A model generated the notes under the pieces. That model was not told the DNA's origin. It did not search any database and was given only the letters and a program-made list of their open reading frames with translations. DNA of 64,000 bases from Euphorbia lathyris. Its lineage: Eukaryota > Streptophyta > Magnoliopsida > Malpighiales > Euphorbiaceae. The stretch spans positions 32,022,501 through 32,086,500 of the forward strand of contig NC_088917.1 of NCBI RefSeq assembly GCF_963576675.1, given 5' to 3'. Positions 55,590 through 64,000 of the stretch are shown one piece after another. Numbering within the stretch: position 1 is the first letter of the stretch; each line of letters opens with the position of its first letter. A program made the translations under genes and the position numbers.

Positions 55590-56065
55590 ACCCCCCGCGT
55601 ATGATAGGGGACGCCCCACATATTGACCCATCCCGTCAGAAATCTCCTGCATGTGTACCAAATTCAGATCTTGTTGTCTCAACCACGCCCCGCGTAGACT
55701 GGGGTACGCTCCGCGTGGTTGAGCTCTTGAGATTTAATGGCTTGAAATGTGTCTTTTACGCCACGCGTAGCCTGAAGCGCGCCCCGCGTATATGAGTCCC
55801 TGGATCTTTTAGGTTGACAAACTCCCATATACGCCCCGCGTGTAAGGTGGGACGCCCCGCGTAGTGGCAGTTGACCTGGGAGACCATGCAGTCTGACTTT
55901 CATGATTGAGCTTATCATCTCTGACTAGATGTCACACGCCCCGTGTGGTTGTTGATACGCCCCGCGTATCGATGGGTTAGTCCCACGTGGTGCCTGTGGA
56001 TTGAGCAATTATTTCTGACTGGATAACACGCCCCGCGTGGAGGTGGATACGCCCCGCGTATGTCG
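55590..56065. repeat. Repeated ACGCCCCGCGT modules in the LTR
   Basis: About ten copies of (T)ACGCCCCGCGT(A/G), usually in pairs 10-25 bp apart (e.g. near 55832/55850 and 56028/56048). The same module recurs as true inverted pairs at 57750-57945 and 63832-63863, and singly at 59432. Confidence 0.85.
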
Positions 56066-56298
56066 GTGAAAAATTGCTCCTTACTCGTACCTGAAATACA
56101 ATTTTCGAGAGCCGAGTTAGCTTGACGTTTTATTTTCTAAATTTAATTAAAAATAAAGACAAAGAACCGAAAACACGGATTTTATTTTTATTTTGTTATT
56201 TTATTAAAAACTCGTTATTTTTGTAATTAAACTTATTTATTTGGTCCTAAATTAAGCCGTAAATCACGCTAAAAGATAGTGACGAAACGACCCTATCA

Positions 56299-58142
56299 AC
56301 CTCCTCGGACTTTAAAGTTTTACTTGTGCTCAAGTAAAAGAAGTCGAAAGACAAAGGATTGAGATGATTAAGAAACAAACCTTCGGTTAGTTTTACCAAG
56401 TGCGTGATCCCAAGGCTAAAGTTTTCGGCAAGTACCTACGTAAACAAATGAGCGACCAAAACTTGTTTGAAACCTCCATGATCAAATTCAATAGGCAATA
56501 TCAACGGGGGCCGATTATCTTTTGAGAATCCGATAGTACCTCACCAAGGGATTTCACTCTTACGCTCAAATTTTGGTGGGTTTGTGTTTTTGCACTCTCC
56601 TTTGCACTTACTCGAGGTCACTTTGAGTTTGCATTTTCATCCGGATTTTTCTTCCTATGTTATGGTTTAGGCAATATTAAAAATGAATCCGGAGGGGGGT
56701 TGTAATGTGAGTGGCTTTTTAGTGGTTAATTTTTAGAGACTCGAGTTCAAACACTATTTTGATGATCGCACCGTGTTTTTATTTTGGCCTTAGCAAGTTC
56801 GTAAAATATAACTCAAAATTGCTCGGGTGGAGCTTGAGAATGCCTTTTGCTCTTTATTGTGTTTTTTTCTTTTTCTTTTTGTTTTGAGAGCGGCACAAAA
56901 ACGATTTCGAAAGCTTATGGTGCTTACTTGTCAAGGCATCGGCTTGTTTCGGGTAATTCATGTGCGATTTGATTTTGTTGGTATTTGAACATAAGGAAAA
57001 AGGGTTAGATGTTAAAAAGGTATTTAACAAAGAAGTCGGTTAATAGGCTCGAGGGGGTTTCCTAGAGGTTAATGAAAACAAGAAAAATAATTTAAGAAAA
57101 GAATTAGCCTAAGTGGGTTCGTTTTATCATCTATTGTCATTTATACCAAAATAAGTGTACTTAACCCGGTATTAGGTGCAAATTCTATGAATCGAGTGAA
57201 GTCAAAGCTCTCGAAAAATTGTGAAAGAAATAGAGTTCTCGTATGAACTCTTTTAGGCTAAAAAAAATACCTTACAGAAATTTCGGGTTAAATTATGTAC
57301 GTTCAAGTTCTCGTCAAATTTTCAACTATCTCGTTTTTATTGCCTTTTTAAATTTCATTATGGAGATAACATGTGGGTTAGGACTCAATGCTTTTGTTTA
57401 GTACGAACCTAGACTTTGCATAAATTCTATAACTTCAGAATCAAGACTAAAATTTCTTAATTAAATCGATCCTTTGTGTTAACGTCTTTTCATTTAAGAG
57501 CAAATAACGGAAATTTTAATTAATTTCCGAGGGAGGTAGTGTGTCGGAAAAAATTTAAGAATCAATAAATTAGTTTAATTATTTTGTTGTTTATTTGATT
57601 TTTATTTTTGTTTTTGTTAGTGCAAAACAAACGGTGAGTGCGGGGTTGCACGGCCCTCCGCGTTTATTAAAATGACGTCTATTCCAAGGACGTCGCAAAA
57701 GAAAAGAAAAACAAAAACAAAAATAAAGATAGAATGGAAAAAGGACCCTGAAGGTCAGGTCCTACGCGTGGCGTACCCAGGGGGCGCCCCGCGTAGGAGA
57801 GGCTTTATAAGTACATTTTGGCCAGAGACTCAAATACGCGGGGCGCACTTAGAGGGGCGCCCCGCGTGTTCCGAGCTCTGGGCTAGTTATAAAGGGAAAA
57901 AGGCGGGGCACGCGGGGCGTAGAATGGGCACGCCCCGCGTGAACATTAGTAATTCTTATGTAAAAATAAAAAGAACGAACACGGGAACGGGAAATAAACG
58001 AAACAAAACAATAAAACTAGTTTAATATAGATTACGATAGGAGAAAGTACAAATAAAAACAACAAAAGGAAAAATGGAAATGGAAAACACAGAATTGGAA
58101 AAACATAAAAAAAAAACATGAAATGATAAGAACAAAAGAAAA
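56299..58142 (-). other. 3' untranslated part of the Athila-like element
   Basis: PPT at 56299-56311 (minus GTCCGAGGAGGT). No gene up to the ORF stop at 58143. Three GC-rich inverted pairs at about 57758-57795, 57836-57870 and 57909-57941; the last has perfect 12-bp arms CACGCGGGGCGT/ACGCCCCGCGTG. Confidence 0.6.
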
Positions 58143-59402
58143 CTAGGGTGGAGGCGGAGGCGGATTGCCGTGAACGTTAAAGTGGGTTGAGAAGGCATTG
58201 GTGAGGGCGTCGAAGCGAGTGTCGAGATGGGCCCGATCCTCACGCCTTTGGGCCTCAATGGAGTTGAAGCGGGTGATGAAGGTGGAATGGTCCATGAGGC
58301 GATTAGCCTCAAAGGTGTCAAAGCGGGTGTTGAGGTTGGTGAATTGAGAATCAAAGTGGGCACGATATTGACGTTGGTGGCCTTCCAAGGCATCCAACCG
58401 GGCATATATGGAGTTGAAATCGTGGTTGGGCGGTGGGCTAAAGTTTAGGCCCATGTCCGAGTCCGATCCCTCGTCCTCTTGGGGTTGGGCCGCCCCCGAA
58501 CTTTCACCCGGGCCGGAGGCGGGGCGCTGGAGTGATTTGAAGGCGTTTATGTCCAAGGGCAGCGGCTCCAAGCTGGGAAGGCGGTCAAGGGCGACTTCGC
58601 CGAGAGCGGAGGTGGCGAAGATTGCGATGAGATGGCCCAACCCGAGTTTGGCACGTTTCCGGGTGGGCATGTGGTGGAGGTGGATGGCCACGAGGTAGGA
58701 GAGGTCGTAAGTGAGACCGTTTGCACAACAATAGAGGGCCAGAAGCTCGTGCTTATTGACCTTGGTGGCTTCGGACTTCCCCGAGAAGTAAAAATTGATG
58801 AAGCGGTGAAGAAGTTGGAGGATGGGATCGTGGATGCATCCCGGGCGGAGATTGGAGATGTCATAATCGTTGGACCCGGTGATGGAGGTCCAAAAGTCAC
58901 GAGGGGAGACACCCTCGGGCCAATGTGCTATGTCGGCATCCGCTTGGAGGGTGAAATGGTTGCAGAGCCATTGTGTGTCGATGGAAAAGGGGCGGTTGTG
59001 AAGGCGGAAGTTGAAGAGGGCAGCACCGGGAACTCCATTAGAAGTGAGGGTGGTGTAGAACTCCAAGACCAATGAGGGGTAAACGTGTTGGCGGGCCCGA
59101 AAGTGATCGTGCCAATTGAGACTACGGAGGTGAGCCTCGAAAGCACTGCCAATGTCATAACGATCAAGAATGCTGCAGTCGATGTACGGGAGTTCCATGA
59201 TATGGGCAGCGTAGAGGGTTTGGTAGGATAGGGCCTCTTCTTCGGTGAGGAGATGAAAAGGAGCCCGATATTGGCGGGTGAGTGGCGGTGTTTCTTCCCT
59301 TTCGGGTGGTGGTGGTGATTGTCGATTTTGGGAAGAACGAGAAGAGCGGGCACGAGTGGCCCGTGGGGGATGGATGTCGGCGGCTCTCTTGCTTCTTATC
59401 AT
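58143..59402 (-). CDS. Athila-type transposon ORF (putative plant transposon protein domain)
   Basis: Open for 419 codons from ATG 59402. The N-terminus is basic and Pro-rich (SRSSQNRQSPPPPEREETPP). Residues ~55-270 match the globular domain common in ORFs near the 3' end of Athila-group elements: IDCSILDRYDIGSAFEAHLR, YPSLVLEFYTTLTSNGVPGA, FRLHNRPFSIDTQWLCNHFT and YLVAIHLHHMPTRKRAKLGL. Residues ~335-405 form repeats (YARLDALEGHQRQYRAHFDS, NSIEAQRREDRAHLDTRFDA) likely to be a coiled coil, then a poly-Pro tail. It sits where some Athila elements have an env-like gene, but no signal peptide or membrane span is seen here. Unusually, it is undamaged. Function unknown. Confidence 0.7.
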   Translation of the reverse strand: MIRSKRAADIHPPRATRARSSRSSQNRQSPPPPEREETPPLTRQYRAPFHLLTEEEALSYQTLYAAHIMELPYIDCSILDRYDIGSAFEAHLRSLNWHDHFRARQHVYPSLVLEFYTTLTSNGVPGAALFNFRLHNRPFSIDTQWLCNHFTLQADADIAHWPEGVSPRDFWTSITGSNDYDISNLRPGCIHDPILQLLHRFINFYFSGKSEATKVNKHELLALYCCANGLTYDLSYLVAIHLHHMPTRKRAKLGLGHLIAIFATSALGEVALDRLPSLEPLPLDINAFKSLQRPASGPGESSGAAQPQEDEGSDSDMGLNFSPPPNHDFNSIYARLDALEGHQRQYRAHFDSQFTNLNTRFDTFEANRLMDHSTFITRFNSIEAQRREDRAHLDTRFDALTNAFSTHFNVHGNPPPPPP

Positions 59403-60110
59403 GGTGGAAGTGAAGGAGTAACGCCACTGTACGCGGGGCGTGCCTGGTACATGTTAATAATTAGCAATGTTAACATAAATGAATCAAAAACTAAAAAGTA
59501 AATTTGATGATTTAATTTAAAATGAAAATTCACTATCATGTTCAATAGTTAATAATGATTATAACCTATTAGCATTTAAGATATATATGTACATATTCAT
59601 TTGCTAATAGTGTATAAATTTTAACAGACATAAACTAGAACATAAGATTAAAGTATGAAATGAATTGAATTTGTATTGCATAACACATATTTACATAAAT
59701 CAACAAGAACATATGTACTAGAAAAATTAAAAACGATCCTATATACAAAAACAAACAAATGAAAATTAAACAAATCAAATTATTAATCACTTATTCACAA
59801 ATGAACAAGGAACGTATAGGCAAATCTGAATGCTTCAGATTAATGAAATGATAGACAGATTTATTTTAACATCATATACACATTCATGTTTGAAGGTTAT
59901 ACTATTTCATTTTAATATTATATACAGATTCATTCTAATAACTTGCATGGTTAACATATATTAATCAAAGAATCAAACTCGATTTTTATTAAAAATGAAA
60001 AACATATATACATAATAACACAAAGAACATACATATATAAAAATGAAAACAAACCTATGTACAAACTATACACACAGAAAGTAAAATTAAACAGAACAAA
60101 ACAAAGTAAA
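59403..60110. other. Junction of two elements and AT-rich sequence
   Basis: The GC-rich module typical of the Athila-like element ends at about 59450 (TACGCGGGGCGTGCCTGGTAC) and AT-rich sequence begins with ATGTTAATAATTAGC. The same GC-rich style resumes at 63778. So an insertion occupies about 59453-63777. No gene. Confidence 0.5.
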
Positions 60111-60515
60111 CTAATTTCTCATCCCGTTGAATTGGAATTCACATAGCCCGATGACAAGCAATCTTCGTTTGCACGAAGATCTATCTTTCTTCCGCAGAAA
60201 GAAATCGTGGGCCAACTCGGAAAATTCTCTGGACAAATCCCTCAGGAATTCATAGTCAAGGATAGGGAATGGTTCTTTATCAGTCCATGGAACCGAAATA
60301 ATGTGTTTGGTTCCTAAAATAATTTCACATATTATATTCATGTATCCAATTTTTCTTTCCATGGAACATGAAGTGGCAACTAATCCCTCCAGTAAGATTT
60401 TTGAGGAATGAATGGTGTTGCCTTGAAATATGTCTCCTAACATATATATTCCTTCATCATGATTAGAAATAGGAAATGGTTCTCCAAACTCAGAAGCTAT
60501 ACATTCCTTCATCAT
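60111..60515 (-). CDS. Small ORF of unknown function
   Basis: 134 codons from ATG 60515 (MMKECIASEFGEPFPISNHD). Phrase EPFPI occurs twice (residues ~12 and ~81). No domain, signal or membrane segment is recognised. Its codon content looks less random than that of the surrounding AT-rich sequence, but there is no further support; it may be a fragment of a captured gene. Confidence 0.3.
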   Translation of the reverse strand: MMKECIASEFGEPFPISNHDEGIYMLGDIFQGNTIHSSKILLEGLVATSCSMERKIGYMNIICEIILGTKHIISVPWTDKEPFPILDYEFLRDLSREFSELAHDFFLRKKDRSSCKRRLLVIGLCEFQFNGMRN

Positions 60516-62261
60516 GTTTGGTGAATAAAGAAAAAAAAATGTGTCTGTAACTTTTTGGAAAAGGTTTGAATAATTGAGAAGAAATCAGAATGGTCTGATA
60601 GAGATGAAAAGAAATGGGAAGTAAAAGAGTTATGATCCTCTCTAATTATTTATAATTAATCCAGGACAAAACAATGTGTCTGTTGGGATTAAAAAGGTGT
60701 AAATTCACACCATTTGAACATGAAGGATCTTAATTTTTCGTGAAATATTCAGCAATGGTGCATGAACTCAAGGAGAAAAGAAAGAATACTTTTACATTTT
60801 CATTCTTCTTGTTTCTTGTTCATAATTTTTATGTTTATTTGTTTTTAGTTTAATTTATTTTTGTTTTATTTTTATTTCATAAGTTTTATTTGTGTATAAA
60901 CAAGTTTTATTCAATAAAAATTCTTTAAAGTCATGCTTCTAAATATTTTGCAGAAAATATTATTGTGTTTAGTGAAATTTTAGGAATCTCAGTTGAGAAT
61001 CTAGAAATCTCAGTAGAGATTTTAAGTTTAGGTTTTCAGGTATAGAATAAATAAATTTCTGAACTTACTGAGAATTTTTAATTCTCAACTGAGATTTTTA
61101 CTTTCTCTGCCTTATAAATTTCTGAACTTACCGAGAATATAAATTCTCAATTGAGAATTCAGGATTCCAAAATTTCAAGGGAAAGGAAGGAAAAAAAAAT
61201 TTCCGAACTTACCGAGAATCGAAATTCTCGGCCGAGAATTGATAATTCTCGGTAACTTCAGCGAAATCATGAAATTTTCAGAGAGATTTTCTCTCTAAAA
61301 TGACTAGTCGCGACCGAGAATCACCATTCACGGTCGCGACACGGACGGTATCAGGAAAGCTAAGCGAATTAATTTTCAAAGAACTTGTTCACAAATTCAA
61401 TTGCTTGAATTGGAGCTCATTCGTATTCAAAATATTTTTATCAACTAAATATGGCCTTGTTCATTTTAACTTACCTGGAAATAATTTCAATTTGGAATCA
61501 AAAAGTAGAACTGTATCCCAAACTTTGAAATTATTATTATATATATTTTTTTCTTTTTTTTTAGCATTTTTTTAAGCGCTTTCTTTTTTAGCGTTTTCTC
61601 AATTTAAGGATCTACTGATTCCGGTTGAATGTCCGAACTTCTGGTTCTGGCCTCGAACAAAAACTACGCACATGAACCGAAACTTTCAAAATTATATTAA
61701 AAGTATACAATTCCTTCCTGGCGGATAAGATAATTTCATCCTACTTCCGATATATCTTTCTTTGATTAGTTGTTTCTTAGAGAGATAAATGTAGGTGTTT
61801 TAAGGATGTGATAAATAGGGAAATTATTTGGGTTTAGTGTAAGAATTGAATAAATTTCTTAACAAAGAGATACGATGTTTTGGTGAAGGGCTAAGTGTAT
61901 AGAAAAGAGGTAAAGGTGTTTGGGAAAAGGTAAATTTTCTGGAAAAAATCATCTGTCACGCCTGACATCCTGTTTCATAAAATTTTCTTTCCTTCTGATG
62001 TATCTGCTAGCCAAATTTCTTTTCTGTAGACTTCTTCTGTGAATTTCATTGATAATCAAATCTCCAGGTTATCTTTGAAAAAACTTGAATTTTTTATCTG
62101 CAAACATCTAATTGCAAACGTTAAATAACAACGAGGATTTAGTCCTAGTGACCATCCTCAATAAATAAAATAAAACTATAAAATAAATAAATAAATGTAT
62201 TATAAACCAAGGTTCGAAATAAAACACGAAATAATATAAATTTTTGTTAAAGATTTGGCGT
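60516..62261. other. Non-coding interior with inverted GAGAAT motifs
   Basis: No retroviral domain. 60985-61260 carries at least three imperfect repeats of CTGAACTTACCGAGAAT followed by AAATTCTC, making short dyads; 61307-61340 is a diverged copy of the LTR palindrome GTCGCGACC...GGTCGCGAC. The same two modules appear in the same order in the LTR at 63390-63511, so part of this interior may be LTR-derived. Confidence 0.5.
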
Positions 62262-62279
62262 TCCCCGGCAACGGCGCCA
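62262..62279 (-). other. Primer binding site, Asp-tRNA type
   Basis: The minus strand reads TGGCGCCGTTGCCGGGGA, complementary to the 3' end of plant Asp-tRNA including CCA, the primer of Athila-group elements. Six bases from the LTR end. Confidence 0.9.
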
Positions 62280-62285
62280 AAAACT

Positions 62286-63777
62286 TGTTGAGCGATTTCC
62301 GCAAGTGCACGGTATACGCTTGTAGTAATAAAAGATATCGATCCCACAGGGAACACTTTTTAATGAAAACTTATTTTGAATTAGTTAGATTTACTTTAAG
62401 GTTTATAATATATAAAATCGTTTAATTGAATTTGGTTTTGAAATTGCTAGAATAAGAATTAGATTAGAGTATAACAAATGTTAGAAATCACTTCTGATTT
62501 AGGGATAAATTTACAAAACAGAAACGTTTAGTTCTTTAGAAAAGTAAACAAATGTATTCGTTTGCTTTAAGCAAAGAAAACAACTTTAAACTTTGTATAA
62601 ATTATAACAATGAAATAAACGTCGATTCCTCTAATTTTAAGGCTTTTAACTGCCGTCAATCCTCCTACGGTCGGGTTAGATTGCTACCTTAACCAAATTG
62701 ATACTCTAGTGATGATATCAATTTGCATAAGTGTTCAACAAAGTTTCCTTGTAAAGATTTTGAATTCAGCTACGTTTTAATGAAAACACCAGAACTCACT
62801 TCGGATCATTTACCAAAGTGCTATATAAAAATCTATCGAATAGAATGAACTTTATTAGATGAAATATGAATTTGATACAAGTTTACAGAGAACAAGAAGC
62901 ATGGAAACTTTCGACGGCTTGCAAGTGAACGGGTTGTCAATCCTTTCCTTGGGTTTCGTTAGAGTTTGTCAGGCTCAGGGGCGGATCCTCTACTAAATCT
63001 TCTCGTTGTAACTTCGTAATAGAGATACGGTCGGCTACTACCAAAATGTAAACTAATATGAACAAATCTAAACGCTACTATGTTTGTAATTATTGAATAA
63101 ACAATGTGTGTACATCATATTGCTTTTTACAGAAACGAACTTCTAATCTCTGACTCATTTCTGAGTCAGAGTTTCTGCATAACTCCTGCACTACTCTTAA
63201 AATCTAACTCTCTCATTCTTGTTTCAACTCTCAATCAACTCTTTATTTATAGATGTTGAAAAGTCGTGATTGAAGTGTCGTGTCCGTTGTGGAGAGTCGT
63301 GTCTGCTGCGAAGAGACGTTTCTATCCACCCGAACGAACGCGTTTCGTCGAAAACGAATGTGTGCAAATGGCTCTCCAGGAATTTCTGAAATGCCGAGAA
63401 TGTAAATTCTCGGCCGAGAATGGGGAAGCAAATATTTGGTCTTCGAAATCGTCAAGGGAAAAAGCTGGTGACGCGTGTCGCGACCGAGAATGGAGGATTC
63501 TCGGTCGCGACAAGGAGTATTTTCCGTTTCTTCGACCTTTGTCCTCGTCCTCATTTTGGCGTGTTTGATCTTCGTCGTCTTTGACTCCCTTTGTAGGATT
63601 TTCTTCTGTTTTTAACCTCTTTTCGTTCCTATTTGGATTTTACCAAATATTTAGTTACCTTGTAAGAAAGAAACATATCCGAAAGTAAAAGTATTCTAAA
63701 CAGGTATAAATAGTATGAATTCGAAGCAAAACTGATGTAATTATTGATGATATTTTAGGTATATTTTGGGCTTAACA
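62286..63777 (-). repeat. 5' LTR, same family as the solo LTR
   Basis: 1492 bp; minus strand starts TGTTAAGCCC (63777) and ends CGCTCAACA (62286), then the PBS. TATA at 63242-63252. Palindromes at about 63393-63419 and 63477-63511 (GTCGCGACCGAGAA/TTCTCGGTCGCGAC). It differs from 445-1918 by many substitutions and small indels, so the two are separate old insertions of one family. Confidence 0.9.
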
Positions 63778-64000
63778 GTATGCCTCGCGTATCGCGGCTC
63801 CTGGTCAAAAAGAGGTGGGAGAAAGGCGAGAACGCGGGGCGTACATGGGGGTACGCCCCGCGTGGAATTATTTTTTGGTTTTTCTCCAAGGGTATTCGGA
63901 AGTTTTATGGTTTTTAATTAATATTTAATGTTTTTATGGTTTTTTAAAGAGTAATTAAGAGGGTGGTTAAAGAAAAATTGATGATGGAGGGAGGTTGAAG
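63778..64000 (-). other. Continuation of the Athila-like element
   Basis: Resumes the GC-rich style of 54.6-59.45 kb, with a perfect 13-bp inverted pair ACGCGGGGCGTAC/GTACGCCCCGCGT at 63832-63863. No gene before the window ends. Confidence 0.5.

Larger units (their letters stand above)
54580..56298 (-). repeat. Athila-like 3' LTR
   Basis: Minus strand: starts TGATAGGGTCGTTTCG at 56298, directly after a purine tract, and ends with the segment GGATTCGATACCCGGTCTTA ... ACACTTGCCC typical of Athila-group LTR ends; the last bases (near 54580) are uncertain. TATA at 55501-55510. About 1.7 kb. 55590-56065 carries many ACGCCCCGCGT modules, often in pairs. Its partner 5' LTR would lie beyond 64000. 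Confidence 0.7.
59453..63777 (-). mobile_element. Large non-coding LTR element (5' LTR and leader; 3' LTR not found)
   Basis: Minus-strand element inserted in the Athila-like element: 5' LTR 62286-63777, PBS 62262-62279, then ~2.8 kb with no retroviral domains. I do not find a second LTR at its left end: the sequence from 59453 begins TGTTAATAA but does not match the LTR. It could be a LARD-type non-autonomous element or a copy truncated by deletion. The LTR is the same family as the solo LTR at 445-1918. Confidence 0.55.

Noticed and set aside
58227..59075. Plus-strand frames opposite the Athila-type ORF
   Set aside because: Shadows of the minus-strand ORF, which has the coherent domain and repeats.
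62262..62279. Possible tRNA-Asp gene
   Set aside because: Only the 18-nt 3' end is matched, in PBS position; no cloverleaf surrounds it.
445..63777. The whole window as one giant inverted-repeat element
   Set aside because: The left LTR has its own 5-bp duplication and is solo; the right one has a PBS and belongs to a separate insertion.
54580..63777. LTRs at 54580-56298 and 62286-63777 as the pair of one element
   Set aside because: Their termini and interiors differ (TGATAGGG versus TGTTAAGC); GC-module style shows that the right one lies in an insertion within the first element.

Overview
The window looks like nuclear DNA of a flowering plant, most likely a eudicot. Evidence: spliced genes with GT-AG introns, a plant FMO1-type flavin monooxygenase, LINEs with plant DUF4283/CCHC ORF1 proteins, Tat/Athila-type Ty3-gypsy LTR retrotransposons, copia and MULE remnants and several long-inverted-repeat MITEs. 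Almost all of it is transposable-element sequence. The only clearly intact host gene is the FMO (45554-49845, 5 exons, 517 codons before the stop).

Layout. 1-2.9 kb: minus-strand copia fragment carrying a plus-strand solo LTR (445-1918, TSD GTTTT). 3.0-7.0 kb: four inverted-repeat elements (one with a perfect 9-bp TSD, one nested in another) and a truncated 3-exon plant-mobile-domain-like gene with a palindrome array in its first intron. 7.4-33.66 kb: a full-length but decayed LINE, split in ORF2 by a 20.7-kb minus-strand Tat-lineage LTR retrotransposon (10260-30957, TSD ACTGG). The Tat element has ~3-kb LTRs, a PBS and PPT, a gag region with four successive gag-like modules, protease, an intact 1131-codon RT-RH-aRH-IN frame, three hairpin repeats, an antisense six-exon plant-mobile-domain gene, and two 39-bp tandem arrays.

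34-40 kb: two related MITEs, a MULE transposase fragment, degenerate sequence. 40.0-43.04 kb: a 5'-truncated LINE with TSD. 43-51 kb: the FMO gene, with flanking blocks that recur at 38.2, 39.9, 43.5, 44.3, 45.1, 49.9 and 50.5 kb and suggest a former tandem cluster. 50.9-54.5 kb: an LTR element encoding a retroviral-type protease and repeat proteins but no recognisable gag or RT. 54.6-64.0 kb: minus-strand Athila-like element (3' LTR, ORF with coiled coil), broken by a second minus-strand element whose 5' LTR (62286-63777) has a tRNA-Asp-type PBS and is the same family as the solo LTR at 445-1918.

The strongest candidates for something new are the complete antisense exon structure in the Tat element together with its quadrupled gag modules, and the fact that five unrelated elements each carry their own set of GC-rich palindromes in LTR, UTR or intron sequence. 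Exon models, TSDs and LTR ends were read directly from the sequence; family names rest on recognised motifs without database searches.
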